Source of the DNA: Liolophura sinensis
Lineage: Eukaryota > Mollusca > Polyplacophora > Chitonida > Chitonidae
Assembly: GCF_032854445.1 (NCBI RefSeq)
Contig: NC_088295.1
Coordinates: 18,093,385 to 18,157,384 of the forward strand
Direction of reading: 5' to 3'
DNA length: 64,000 bases
This document shows, one piece after another, positions 46,612-60,331 of this stretch. Both the position numbers and the translations under genes were made by a program. Each line of letters starts with the position of its first letter. Within the stretch, counting starts at the first letter, position 1. The notes under the pieces were generated by a model that saw nothing but the letters and a program-made list of their open reading frames with translations, was not told where the DNA came from and searched no databases.

Positions 46612-46917
46612 TGGGGTAAATTCCTCAAAGCCATTTCTGAATGAAGTCAAAATTTAGCAACTCATCACAGTACCTAATAGTTTATACTGGAAGTTTAAAT
46701 TATGACACATTTCTCTGAAATAACATTTATGATGTCAAAATTTTCACCTTTTGGTCCACCAGTTAACTTTTGAAATTGTAGTTCTTTACACAAAAACTAT
46801 AGCAGTCTTGTTGCTCGAGACATATTCAGATTATCTTCGTTACCATGAAAGCATTTGTCTGCATATCAGTTTGCTTTAAATGTCGGCCTAGGTTGTCTTT
46901 GTAAAAGAGAGCCCCAG
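46612..46917. mobile_element. MITE, family 1, diverged copy
   Basis: The left end GTGGGGTAAATTCCTCAAAG followed by CCATTTCTGAATGAAGTC resembles the left end of the element at 33341. The right end GTCTTTGTAAAAGAGAGCCC followed by CAGG is roughly its inverse. About 306 bp. Confidence 0.5.
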
Positions 46918-47649
46918 GTGAGTCTGCTGGTCTGCTGCAAGAAAAATATAAAGTTTCAAGATCGTTCCCGTCACATATGTGTGTGCCATCCCTTGTTATG
47001 ACATATGCCAGCTGATGTGTATATATGTGTACACCACATATTAAAGACTCCTCATGAAAGGAAGCATTGTATCTGTAGAATCAATGTACAAAAAATATTC
47101 TGTTCTTTTGGTTATAAAAAAAAATATTTGTATATGTCATGGAATAAAATTTGCACTTGAAATAGGGCTGAGGACAAAAGAAACTTTTTTAGGGTTTGAG
47201 GACTAAAATATTCTCTGTTTAGACTACAGGGAATCATATTTTAGATTACATTGAATCTGATTTTATACAATCAAATAATTTTTTTTTTTTGTTGAGGGTT
47301 GCAAGAACTAATGTGGTTTGGCCAAAATATTGCAGCTTTTATGTACCTTGGGCTTTGTCAGTGGCTTCCTTTTATCGGACCATGTTAGTGCTGACATCTT
47401 TGAATGTGATAATCTAACTTCAGATGAAATCCTCCTTTGTCAAATACGCAATATGTAACCTTGTAACAGAGGTTCAAATTAGCATATAAAAATCTCAGAT
47501 GAACGGTTTTGATTTATTAAGCACAGATCTGGCATTAAAAGTATTGGTTACTGTAAATGAGTCCTCCAAAGTTTATTTGAGATGTGGGTTAGGGCAGAGT
47601 GTGGAAGATGCTTATCTTTCAATTGTTGAAACATATAAGGTTTTGGTTT
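46918..47649. other. Gene-free AT-rich stretch
   Basis: Nothing convincing on either strand. Confidence 0.4.
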
Positions 47650-47689
47650 AATACCAAAATCCAACAGGGGATCCTCTTAACTTCCCACC

Positions 47690-47865
47690 CCCACAGCTTT
47701 TGAGGCCTAGGTGGCAATAAGTGGTCAAGAATGGATGTGATTCGTCAGGTATCTCGTGGTTACCACCTACATCATTCTGACTTCCTGTAGCCATAAATCT
47801 GCCTTCATATAAGGGAAATATTCTTCTGTGTGGCTTGAAGCCCAAATCAAATAAATGAATATGAA
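47690..47865 (+). mobile_element. Degraded SINE family A copy
   Basis: TATCTCGTGGTTACCACCTA and GCCATAAATCTGCCTTCATA are followed by AAGGGAAATATTCTTCTGTG and the tail CCCAAATCAAATAAATGAAT. It is diverged but collinear with the 3' half of the reference copy. Confidence 0.6.
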
Positions 47866-50800
47866 AGACATATGTGTTTTTGTTTCCAACTACAATTCAG
47901 CAAAATGTGGACATATATATTGATTGTGTCAGTCTTGTGATACTAATTGCTTGTTTCCAGGTGTATTTGTCAAATTGTAGATTCATTTGTCCTCTAGAAC
48001 ATTAGAAGAAATTACTAAGCAACTAATGGTATGCCCTTGGCAATGCTTGCTAGGACTATCAAATGTTTGATACTGTGGTTTGGGGAGAGATGATTGACCA
48101 CAGTTTTTTTGTTTTTTGTAGACATAAATCTTTTCCCTTCTTGCTGAAACGAGAAATCTCAGCTATGTTTTATCTGTGGGACAGATATATTGGCAGTAGT
48201 TTGTTTGAGTTTGTGTAGTTTTGTGGTGGAGTAAGTGGAGAGTTGTGGCGTTGTTAACATCAGGTAAGAAGGCAGATATTGTTATAGTCGGTTTCCTTGG
48301 AAACTCTGTCAACAAGGATCAGGCGTACAATTATGGATATTGAGTTGGTATTGATTAAGCTAACTTCTGATCCAGCATCAAGTGTAGATGTTGAGGTAGA
48401 TTGTCTCCTGGTCCACCATGATTTCCTACTTTATTGATACCTTCTCATCAAGCTAAAAGTTTGTTTTCCTCTCCTGTCCAGTCGAATCCTGTGTCTCGGT
48501 GCTGCTGCTTATTATCATGTTTCCCTTTTATTGCTGGCCAGTTTGGCTGCTTCGTCTCACCTCTACTTCAATTCATGGACAAATCAATGAAATTTTCATG
48601 GAAAGGGATTTGTGTAAAGAAGTATAAAAGGTTGAGTGTAGTGTATTGAGTTGGGTCGCAGGCTTTGTGTGGATGCATACGTAATGTCCCTGGAGAGAGG
48701 TGTGCCTTGTTTACCACTGGCCTGACCTATCCGTCCGTCCTTTGCTCGGGTCACTTTCCCAACAACGCCACGCTGTCGGCAAGCCGGATCTACCCGGATC
48801 CTTTGCTGGTTAACTCACCGCTGACCAATTTAACGCGGGCTTGCCATCTCATCAGTTTGGGGAGCAATAATAAAATAAAGCTCTCTTTCATCAAACTATC
48901 GTGGTAGAAACGAGCTGTGCCACTGCTTGGGATGATGACTGGCCTGTATGGATTGGGGCAGTCAGTGTGGATATGCAATTATTGATTTTCCAATTGTGAT
49001 ACGAGCCAAGTAGAGAAGAGCAATATTTGAACATATTTCTGGTCCAACTAACAGCTTCTTTAGTAGCCCATTTCTGACTGCCAGCTGAAATTTATTGTTT
49101 AGGTCTGAAGAAGTAAGCAGTGCAAACCGGTGGAACTGAAGCCATTTAGTTTGTGTGACAGTGTGGGAGGAAGATTGGTAATTGTTTGATGTGGGTGTGA
49201 AGAGGGAGTGGGAAATGGGAATGACTTGTGCCTTTTGTCAAGGTTATGGAACAAACAGACCCCAAAAAACAACCATAGCCTTCTCTGTATTTTGATGTGA
49301 AGTGTCACCATTTGTTATTTGTTGACATTTGATTATCGTTACATTTAGTTAATTGAGTATATGTTTGTCCCTGGTGTGTGGGAAGTCAGTGGTATATTGT
49401 TTTAATGTTCCATTTTTGGCTTCTGGTGCTCCATGGCTGAAGGTTTATAATAGAAGTCAACTTGAAAGTTGTGGGCTATCTGATGTTTTCAGATTATACT
49501 TAAGGTTAAGCTATTGATTTGTAGTGTCTCCTTTTTTTTTTTTTTATGTCACATCATTTATCACACGATTTCTTTATTGATCAGTTTGGCGGAAGTGCAT
49601 TTCCTTCCTTAAGACTCACGTCAGATTTCTCCATTATTTCCGTCACAAGAAAAATGTAAGTGAGCTATTAAGAAACGCCTGCATATTGTTCTTCGTTGCA
49701 AACTTCAGTCTCAGTGGAGAATGCTTCTTTGGTGCTCTGTTTCTTACCCATAAGTTTAACTGTAAAGTGCTTCAAATGCTTTGTTCAAAAACAAATGCTC
49801 ATTTGCAATTTGACATTTCAGCTCTTCTGTATGGCATCAGGAAACTGTAATGTTAATAAATGAAGTGTCAAGATATTAGATCAAAGTGTGCCTTCTTTTT
49901 TTCCTGAGAAATTTTTAAATATCAAACAAGTGGATGCACTTTATTTTAACTTGAAAGGATTTATAAGTCTTTTAACACTTGCATGTGTACACATGTATAC
50001 ATAGACACCATTGTTTCTGAGAAACATTTGCAAATATGAATTTGTAGATAAATATTACAGATGTTTTCTTCCTTCTGCTCCTTCTGTATATATTTGATCA
50101 CAGGTTGGTAGACTAAACAGAAACAGTTACGTTGATTTGTGTTAAGTCATGGCTACATGAATAATTAAGGGTAGGATTTGTTTTGAGGTAGAACTGTTAT
50201 TCTTTTGGTGGAAACCACCAAAAGAACAACAATATCATCATGTTTGTCTGTAGCTTGTTTGTTGGTTCTGCTTTATTCTGTGTGACAAAAGAAAATACAA
50301 CATGTCTTCTCTGCATCACTTATGTAGCAAAAGGGTTATTGCGTTATGATATACGCTCTTAAAATATGTCAACAACAACGTTCATGCTTGGTTAAGAAAA
50401 CATTCAGCCTTAGTAACAACAGATTAGCGGTTAACTGGATAATGAAACATTATGTGTTTCACTGCCTTTGTCAGTTATGATTGTTAGTAATACATAGCTC
50501 GTGTGATCGTAGAAACGTATAAAGTGTTGCCCTGAAGACATGAACAACAAATATAATTCATCTCTCACTCTCAGTTAAGTTCACAAACATACATTGTTTG
50601 CAATGTTAAAAAAAAATATGCACATAGCCTTGCTCTCAAAAGCAAAATTACATGTATTTCCAAAAACAGTGAAGAATTGCAACAGTAGAAGAAAGAGTAT
50701 TCTTTCAAGGCACAAGTATTTTGTAAGCAATCAGAGTTGAAGGGAGCACCTGTAGGATATAGTGCTTATGTGATATGTCTTCTGACAAATCAGGCTGGTT

Positions 50801-51384
50801 AATGGTTGCTGTGCAGTGACTGAGCTAGAATTCTGAGTAATAATCTGTAGCTTAAGGCTATGTGGATGGCTTTAGGTAACCTGCTGATGTATTATTGGTG
50901 CTAGCTTTATGTAAGTATCACATGTTCATGTCACATGCGAGTCTAGTGTGACGACAGAGCTTGGTGTAAATGGCCAGTGATTGGTTATTTTGAGATCTGA
51001 TGGGCAGTTTCCTCTTGGTTGAACACATACCTATTGCTCATCATTGGGAAGGCTTAAGAATGTGATTTTCTCCACAATTTGTCTCACTGACCCTTTGAAT
51101 TGTTCTTGCTCTAATTCTTCAACCATTTCACATTTTATCATGGTGTTTGTGTTCGACAATATTGCCATTGCAGCTTTACTGTTATAATTAAAACATTAAG
51201 ATGTAATTCTTTTAATTTATGGGGCATGTCTGGTCATTGCTGTGTAGCCATACATGTAATTGTAAGAAGAATACACATTTTCTCTTTTCTCACATGATTA
51301 GTCCATCTAATGAACATCATATGCTTACATGTATCTTCACTGTTCAAAACAAATTATTTGTTTAGTTGATTTTTTTCTTGTTTG
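47866..51384. other. Gene-free stretch with one GC-richer island
   Basis: The island at 48655-48960 has unusually high GC and complexity for this region. It holds frames of 60-80 codons on both strands without exon boundaries. A short near-perfect hairpin lies at 50196-50230. The rest is AT-rich. Confidence 0.4.
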
Positions 51385-51560
51385 GTGATTTCTGTGCTGT
51401 CCTCAAGTATGTGTAATGATTTTTGAGTAAAGGAAATGGGCAAATCTCAAGGACAACCTCTGCATGTACATGAACAGGTAGCAAGACCTGGATTTGAACA
51501 CTCGACTGGTTGGCTAGGCCAAGTGATTTTAACAGAGGCACACTAGATCATTTGCCCACG
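51385..51560 (-). mobile_element. Degraded tRNA-headed SINE
   Basis: Plus-strand TGTGCTGTCCTCAAGTATGT resembles the reversed 3' core, and GACCTGGATTTGAACACTCG is a B-box complement. CCAAGTGATTTTAACAGAGG lies at the A-box position. Confidence 0.5.
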
Positions 51561-54500
51561 CAGGGTAGAAACAAGCAAAGCTGTTGATATAGCAGTCTGG
51601 GACGTCCATGTTTTGTCCATCTGAGTTAGTTTCCTGCTGTAATTTCCTCACTAAGCTTCTAGTGTATGGGCCCACTTTATCACAACATGTTGTCATTAAA
51701 AGAGTTCATCTGTATGTGCAACATCTATTTTAAGCCATCTTGTTTATGCTCTACATGATAGGGTTTGCTTTGCTTACCCTTAGGCAGAAACTGTTCATAG
51801 TTTTGGTGGTTGGTAATTGATACGGCTAACAAACTCCCTTATGTAATCGTTATTGAAATGATATCTCAGTATTAAGCTTGAGCGTAAGGTGGTTGACCCG
51901 CTGTTCTAATTCCCCTCGGTGTGAATTTCCCCTGTGAGAACAGTGTGATATCTTTCTTGTAAAAAAAAAAAGGGAGTGTAATAATGTTCGGTGATGAGAG
52001 CATGTCCTGTGCTGTAGTGTAGGAAAGTAGTGCGTATTTGTTGCACGAATTTGCAGAGTGGTAATAGACATTGGGTGTCCCAAGATTAAATTGAAAAAGC
52101 GCCTGTGTATGGATTGAGTATCCGATCTATTCTATCTAAGCGCACAGTTAGGCGAGCTCCGATGCTGACATTTGTCCACGACTTTCCTGTTTCCACGCCG
52201 TCTCTGCGGAAAGCTATTGATCTGTGTTGGCAATTTACTGCTCAGTTCAAATGGATGAAATCCCCTCCTTGTGAGAAAACAGGGGCTCCAGCTCTCTGGG
52301 CCTTAATGACTACTCATCTTCTGCTACACGCTCAGATTGGCAGATACCTTCACTTGTAAATTAAATTTTATGAAGGCTTTTTGCTGGAATTGCTGTTGGG
52401 AAGCCCCAGAAGTTGAGAAGGTTCAAGACTAATTTCTAAAGTAATCCCTATCAAGAGTGCTTCTGTAGCTGCTGTAAAACTTTGTTGACCACCATTTTGT
52501 CATTATGTAAATGAAGTATAGGAAAGACCTACTGTCTAACTTAATAACATGCTGTTTTCTGATCCCGACTAATTGCATTGTAGCCATATGTTGATGCCCA
52601 CCCTGACAGAAGCATTATGTTTCAAGTGATCGAGATGTCTGTGGATGCTAAATTATGGATGATGTAACCTGATAATGGTGCTTTTGTTTGCCTCCCAATC
52701 TCCACCACAAATCATCGTATCTTAGAAAAAATCAATACCAACATTTGTCCGCTGTATGGTTGCTTTCTTCAGCAGCAGGTCCAAAATAGACAATAACTAT
52801 ATGGCAGAAGTCACGTCTGATATAAGGGGTGCTGGGTTGGGACTGGGTAATACCTCAAAGGTCAATTAGATCTCGAATAGGATATGGGATATGTATCTAA
52901 AGCAGCACAGCCAACAAAATGGTCGCCCTGACAATTGGTTTACAACAACTGTGACGTCAGAACCTATTGCAAATCTCTAGCTTTTCCCTGTGTTATCTAC
53001 CCACACAGAAACTGTCAATTCTTGGATAAAAAGATTGATGAACTCTTACAGTTCTTAATTTTGATCTGTGTGTTTTGTGTGTTTGGTTTATTGTATTAGA
53101 CTTTGTTTTGCACTGAGGACAGCGCCTCATTGGTTGGTTGGACGTGCTTGAATGGCTGCGTGGAGTTACTGCGGTGTACACATCAAACGCCTCTGGCATC
53201 GGTCATCTGGGATGGGTTTCCCATAAAGGATTGGCAAACAGATATATCATTAGCTGGTGAAAAGGACTAGCCTGGGATGACGTGACTGATCGATAAAATA
53301 CAAGATTCTGTGAATACAATTGCTTATATATTGCTGTGATGTGCACATGTTTGTCAGCTAAGTGGTCAAGATATTTTAGGATTAGCTATCCAGTTTTGTC
53401 CATGAGTCAGATAGTGGAGGCAAGCTGATTTTGGCTCTCCTCAAGACCCGTACCTTTTCATCTCTGCTGAACAGCTTTACGCTCTCGGGGATAGCAACAC
53501 AACCCCTGTCCTATCTGCTGCGACATAAGGAGAGGTGGTCTAAGGTCTCCAAGATGGTCACCGGGCATGATGTGTTTGAAGCCCTGTGTGTCGATCAGAA
53601 GCCTTATTACTAGGCTCATCGATGTGTCAGTGATGTAAATACTTATAAATTAATAAATGTCAAACTGCAGAAGGAAACATTATTTCCTTTTCTTTATTTT
53701 ATGCGTAATGTCTTTGTATGAAATTGCTCACCAAAAATGTAAGTTTGTGAATACTATGTGGCTTGTAAAGATACATGTCTTATCATGCTCTTAATATATG
53801 TGTACATTATGTATCTAAAATTCCATCGATACTAAACAAAGAGTAGCTACTGTGTGTTATTTTGTTCAAGTAATTGTCTATTGTCATGACGTTGTGTCAA
53901 GAACATGATTGATAAGTGTTACACTCTGTAAAGAAGAGTTTTTTTATTTGTTAAAAAAGACAAGTTATGATCAATGCCTCTGTTTACCATTTTTCACATG
54001 TGAATCAGGTGGTTATTAAAGGCAAAAAGATAACACTAAAATTAAGTATATATATATCCGACCAAAGAAACACTGTTTGGATTTTTTTTTATAGAATTTT
54101 TCAAAACATTGGATTTTATGGCAATCTTTTGGAACCCAGAGGGTATCAGTGACGTCACATCCTGTTTTTTGGCCAATATAATCAGAAAAGGCCTCCGTTG
54201 AATCCAGACTTTCAAATGCATTTTAGTAGGTTGAAAAATAAATGTAAAAAATTAACTGAAATTTTTTCCTCAACTGTTTAATTTTCTGTTTAAAATTGAC
54301 ATATACATGTACTTCATGATTTGTGTTTTCGTAACCTTTGAAATGTGGAAAGTTTTTTTCTCATTATTTAAGAAATTCACAGGTTCATAAACAAAGAAGT
54401 AGAATCATTTGTCTAAAAGAATGAAAATGGACACTATAGTTTCTTAAACCAAGGTTAAAGTTTGACAGCTTTTGCATTGGTGACTTTCCAGATTGAGTGT

Positions 54501-57500
54501 ATCTTTGTTTTTTGGTATCTTTTTGGGAGCAATAAAATTCATTTCATGGGCAAGGTTGATTGATCATATTTATTTTAAGGTGAACCAATGTTGACAATAT
54601 CAGCAAAAAAAAAAAAATTTTTTGAAATAATTTCATGGGCTAAGTAGGCTACACCATTTTAAGTGTATGGTGCAGTTCTTTCAAGTAAAGTACACCAAAT
54701 CTGGCCTTCTAAACTGTGTTAGTGTTCTAGTAAGGTAGGAAACATTTTAAGTGAGAACACTTTGAAATCTGCATTTAGAATTTAATAAATTAGAATTTAA
54801 ATTCTTGAAACATTAGTTGCTTCTTTCTCTTACATACACCAGAGTTTGTAAATTATTCTGATGCCTGTTAAGTACAGGTACAGCTCTGCTTTCATTTAGT
54901 GCCAATTTTTTGTGTATTGTGCAGAGTGTGTTTGCATTATCAGTGTAGTAAACAATCTCTAGTCTGGTGGTCAAGATTGGTACTGCTCTTATATAAAATC
55001 AGCTCAAATGGGCAAGCCCACTGGCTTACACAGCTAATACATTGACATGTATGTCTTGATTTCATCGTTTTTCATTTTCTGTGAGAGCAGAGGGTGTACC
55101 CTAATTCCTCAACCTTTTATTTTATCAGTCTACACTGAAGATTGCCTTCAGAATGTGCTTGAGTACAAACCTTGTAAACATCTTAAAAGGTTGAAGAATT
55201 ACAGTACATGTATTTGACAGCGAGTGCACCCATCTGTTGTTGGAAGGATTTAGTTATTTGAAAACATGTATGCTTATTAATGTATTATATGTATATGACA
55301 AGGCTGTGTGAATGATTTTTGAAGGTTGTTAAGATTTGCTTCATGTCTATAGTCAGTAGCGTGCTCAAATATTTTGACTTTTTCATACATTACATGTGTA
55401 CTTTGTGAAATGTAACAAAATCCTTGTTACAAGAGCATATATGAGGAAAGGTAATGTGTATACCATTATAAAGGTGATGTGTACTTTGCTAAGCATTAAG
55501 TTAAACTTCATACTGCAGGTGTGTATATTAATTTATGTTTATATAAATCGTTTTCAAATCACTTTACGTTGCAAGTGACTAGTATGTACTTAAAAAATGA
55601 AATTCCTTGAAGCGTTGTATTCAGCATCATAACAAAAGATTGTCAGTGCTTAGACATAGGACTTGACTAGTATGTCAGTATACCACGGTAAATGGAGCAA
55701 AGTTGCATCCATCATTTGAAGGTCAATTTGCACATTTTGCCTGATTCATTCTGGGAGTTCTATTGATTTTAGAGAGATGTCATTTGTTTGGCAGATAGGT
55801 TCATATCATACTGGAAAAATGTGAGTTCAGCTCCAAAAGTATTATATTATGACATTTTTTTCCTTTATAAATGCAAGTTTTTAGGGTGACAATTTATTAA
55901 AATTACTTACCATATGTGTGTCATTATATATTATAGGGTACTGGTCAGTATACAAGCATGTTGTTGTTGTTGTAATTATTTAAAGGTGTACAACATACAA
56001 GTTCATTATGTGTATTTCCAAGAAGTCAAGGCATTGGTACAGGTAATGTAATCAGCATTTGGTAGTGTGTGGGAGTGTGGAACTATGTGCTGATACTGAC
56101 GTGCTGATGTTAGCATATGGACTGCGGCACAGTATGCATGTACATGTATACTTACTGTGTTTAACTTTGTTATGTGCTGATCTGTCATGTGTTGTAACAG
56201 AGCTGGGTGGAATGGGAGGGAACTGCCACACACAGAGCTTTAAGTGGTTGTGTTCACAGAACTGTCTGTATGGACATTGAACCAGGGTAGAGATTATCAC
56301 ACCAACTCCTCACATACCAAGGCCTTAAGGGGTGCACTCAGCCATGTAGGATTTATACCACTTCTCTCCTCACTCACTTACCTTCACTCGCTTTAACCCT
56401 GCAAAATGATTTTTTTTTCTGTCTTTGCTACAAGCACACAAGTTTAATGAGCCTAAAAATAGAAGAAAAATTGATAAGTTAATGTGTATAAAAATATCTG
56501 AGACGTCCTCCAGTCAAACACCTGGCTTATGTTTTTGCTGGGTTATCACATACACCTGTATACATGCTCACAAATACAGGTACCATAGTATTAAGCCTGC
56601 ATATTCTTTCACGAGGAACGAACAGGCATTATATTTAATTCATGTATATTTGTATCATATTCCCTGATACTGAAAGACGCTTTTTCATGCTAATGAACAT
56701 AGAACGTAACAAAGTAAATGTTGACGGTTGATTGGTCAGTCATGCTTTGACATGGGAGTTGGGTGTTACGTATACAGTGTATGCCCATACATGTGATGTT
56801 AGTGTCGTGACAGGAAGAAAAATACTTTTTAGGTGGTGACATTACTTTTGTACTAAAACACCTTTAAAAAACGTCTACCATGTTGTAGCGGATTATTTTA
56901 CTTCTAATATTTTGAGCTAATTTGATTTTAAAATAGAAACTCTGCCACATACACTAATAATATCTCAAGTTTTGTTTTAGGCTTTAAGAATTACTTAAAA
57001 GCTTGCAGAATAAGAGTTGGTGTGGTTATTTTATTATTTCCACTAGTGGTCTTTGTGGTTATTCCTATGACTGAACAGGTTGTACAAAAAACAGTATTTT
57101 AGTTTACAAAAAGCGTTAAACTGAGAGATAATTAACACTTGGCTATAATTGTTTGGTTTGTATGGATGTGTATGTAGGCCTGAAGGCGTCTTGTAGCCTA
57201 TAGCCATGATAAAGTCGAACAATCACACCTGGTGTTGTTAGAGAGATCCAAACTTCAAAACCAGGCTATAATCACTTCTAGTGGGTGTTCACTGTTGTTA
57301 TTACAGACTCTGCGGCCAGAGAATGAGAGTTTAACAGAGTATCAATGAAGCCATGAGCAAGGTGAAATATGGGCTGTTATTGTTGTGTGCAGTTCTGTTG
57401 TATAGCACTCACCTTTGGCCGTTGAATGACCTGGCCGAGCAGTGGATCTAACCTGGTCATGACATAGCTGTGTATGTACGGGCATATATCTGGGCCACTG

Positions 57501-58069
57501 TCTTCTGCATATCCATGAAAAACAACTCTTTTGAACCTCTAGTGCATTAACAGTTTATGGCTGAGGACTTCACCGGAAACTCTTTAGTCCTCTTTGGATT
57601 TACCTGCTGTAGACATATCACCTCTTTCAAAGAGAAATTGTTAAGACATAATCACAAGCAGGAAGAGGAACGTTTTCAAATTTTGGTCGTGATAGAGTCA
57701 TTCTCTGTTTCATAAGAACAATCTCAGAACATTAATTGTGATTGCAGGTGCGAGGCACACAAAACTTGGCCTACATTTTATCACAAATTCTTGAACAGTT
57801 CTCTTATTTGTGAAATCCTTTCATCTTCACTGTAGTTGATAAAATCTACACATAAAACTACTGTAATTTTCCAATTTTTAACATATATTATTGCTGAAAG
57901 AAAAATTAACATTTATCACATTTCTTTGGAATAATAGACATTCATTACATGGACTAGCCATGTGAGAAAAGAAAAACTGTGTAGTCCTGTTATAATCACA
58001 TGTATTCTGGCTCAAAGGAGCAGACCATACAGTGTATGTCCCAAAAATAAGAAGAATTATGGTATATGA
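51561..58069. other. Gene-free stretch with two GC-richer islands
   Basis: Islands at 52060-52380 and 53390-53640 are more complex than the surroundings and hold plus-strand frames of 84 and 60 codons, but no acceptor/donor pair fits. A minus-strand frame at 57878-58075 begins like a signal peptide (MSSYTIILLIFGTYTVWSA) and has four downstream cysteines, but it is only 65 codons and AT-rich. All are left unassigned. Confidence 0.4.
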
Positions 58070-58640
58070 TGACATACCCTGTGTATAGTATTTAATAAAT
58101 TCCCTGCTAAAACCTAAACATACCCAGACAGTGTTTCACGACATTCTCAGTTTTAAGAAACTTGTGATGACATACCCTACACTGTAATAGTGGAATCATC
58201 AAGACTATTATGATGGCATACCCTGAAGTGTGTTAATGAAATTTCCACCACAGCTTTCTGATGACATATCTGCACTTTATTTCATGAAATCCCCACAAGA
58301 ACCTGGTGATGACAAGCCCTGTACTGTATTAATGAAATCCCTACAAGGCCCTTTGGATACCATACCTTGGCCTGTAATATTGTAATCCCCACAAGACCAT
58401 GCCCTTTTCATGGCACGCGCTGAACTGTATTAATGGAATTCCAAGAACCTTATGGTGGCATACGCTGCTCTCTGTTAATGAAATCACCACAAGACACTTA
58501 CGAGGGCATACCAGCAATTTATTGCATAAAATCCCCACAAAGACCTTATGGAGATAACTCCCCCCAAAAAACCTTATGGTGACATAAATCCCCACAAGAA
58601 AGTTGTGATTGGAAACCAAGCACTGTATTTCGTTAAATCC
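58070..58640. repeat. Diverged minisatellite, about 60 bp unit
   Basis: Around nine loose units share GATGACATACCCTGTACTGT, ATTAATGAAATCCCCACAAG and ACCTTATGGTG, with many indels. The array runs into the duplicated block at 58545. Confidence 0.75.
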
Positions 58641-59284
58641 TTTCTAGAGCCCTGTGTTCACATATACTAGACTATCCATGTATATGTAATAAGCAACAAT
58701 ATCTGATCAAGCAGAATGAGCCTTACATGTTTACCCTTCATGTGTAAAATGTTGCCAAAAGTCTTCCTGTGGCACTACTATCAGGCACTACAGGTCTTGA
58801 AATCTCTTTAAAAGCATTGTGGTGACATGCAGTGCCTTTCACACTACATGCATATGTCATAAAATTAAACGTCACTTATGATGCCCAGATGTGCACTGCA
58901 TTACAAAATAACTGTCTTATGGAGATAACTCCCCCCAAAAACCTTATGGTGACATAAATCCCCACAAGAAAGTTGTGATTGGAAACCAAGCACTGTATTT
59001 CGTTAAATCCTTTCTAGAGCCCTGTGTTCACATATACTAGACTATCCATGTATATGTAATAAGCAACAATATCTGATCAAGCAGAATGAGCCTTACATGT
59101 TTACCCTTCATGTGTAAAATGTTGCCAAAAGTCTTCCTGTGGCACTACTATCAGGCACTACAGGTCTTGAAATCTCTTTAAAAGCATTGTGGTGACATGC
59201 AGTGCCTTTCACACTACATGCATATGTCATAAAATTAAACGTCACTTATGATGCCCAGATGTGCACTGCATTACAAAATAACTG
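58545..59284. repeat. Near-perfect 371-bp tandem duplication
   Basis: The sequence from CTTATGGAGATAACTCCCCC to CATTACAAAATAACTGT occurs at 58545-58915 and is repeated immediately at 58916-59284. By reading, the only difference is one A in a poly-A run (six versus five). It is a very recent duplication, polymorphic or possibly an assembly artefact. Confidence 0.95.
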
Positions 59285-60145
59285 TGCCAGACTCTATACC
59301 ACTGCATTAGACCTTACTTGAACCTGATGATGAATTGCCTGGGACTGCACGGCATACAGTATTAAAAATATATATAACCTCAGATCTAACTGTTGACATA
59401 CCTGCTGTATATTTGATCAGATTTTAGGGATAATATACGTACCAGCATTGTGATTGTGTAAGGCATACCTGAACTCAGCAGGTGTATTTAATATAATTAT
59501 GTAGATAATATGGCTTATTGGTGACTGCTGGAGTTCAGGAGGTGTAGATTTAGTGTTAAGTGACAATAAGTGGTGTGAAGAATTTGGATAATGTTGTGAT
59601 CTTAAAATATTGGAAATATCTGTTGAATTAATGCCTAGCTGAGAAGAACAGGGTATAATAGGATATAAATCCCCCCCCCAATCTCCCTTTTTTTGTTGCT
59701 TCCACTTTTTATTGAAGTTGGTTTCCCAAGCTGAAGCTGATAACTCTGCAATCTGTCTGATTCTGTGTTGGTTTTGATGACCACTCTTATAAGCATGTAC
59801 CTATTAAGAGTTGTTAAAGTTGAACAGATTATGCATTTTCAGTTTTCTTTGAAAACATTCAATCTAGTTTTTCATGGGTCCTTGTACAAAAGTTCAAAAA
59901 TTTTATGTTTTGACAATGAATTTTGTTTTTATGTCAAAGAATACAGAATTAGCTTTACAGTTAATTTATGAATGATTTCTGTCTTCCGTTTTACATAGGC
60001 ACAATTTGACAGATAGACAGAGGTTTTTGAGATGTGGTAGGTTTGATGAAAGGTTATGTAGCAGTGACAGGTAAATGCATGTAAAGTTAACACAGAAACA
60101 GGCCTGGCTGAGCAGGTGGCATCACACCCTCGTAGACATACTTAC
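59285..60145. other. Gene-free stretch, probably intronic
   Basis: AT-rich. It lies downstream of the exon at 60146-60331 on the minus strand, so it is likely an intron of that gene. No second exon was recognised. Confidence 0.35.
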
Positions 60146-60331
60146 CTAATGTGTAGGAATACCAACATAGCTCGTCTGTTTGATTCGAGGAGTCTGTCGG
60201 AAAATTCCTCACACCGAATGGTTTCCTCATGGGAAAGTTACAAGAGATAACATATGCTGGTGGTTTAATGTCGATGTTTTTGTACGTGCAGAAATAACTC
60301 CTCAGGTCTGTTCTGAAGAAAGAGCACAGGC
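60146..60331 (-). CDS. Internal exon of an unidentified cysteine-containing protein
   Basis: On the minus strand the acceptor ATTCTGTTTTAG and the consensus donor CATTAG|GTAAGTATG bound a 186-bp segment with one fully open frame. It is phase 1 at both ends (symmetric), as is typical of shuffled extracellular modules. The peptide has four cysteines (LCSFF, YFCTY, ISCNF, ELCWY) and an N-glycosylation sequon NQT. It shows balanced codon use and no low complexity, unlike the AT-driven frames around it. I do not recognise the domain. No matching neighbour exon was found within the window on either side, so the introns must be long or the neighbours too short to see. Confidence 0.75.

Noticed and set aside
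57878-58075. 65-codon minus frame starting like a signal peptide with four cysteines
   Set aside because: Short, AT-rich, single frame without start context or neighbours. A hydrophobic start is common by chance in such sequence.
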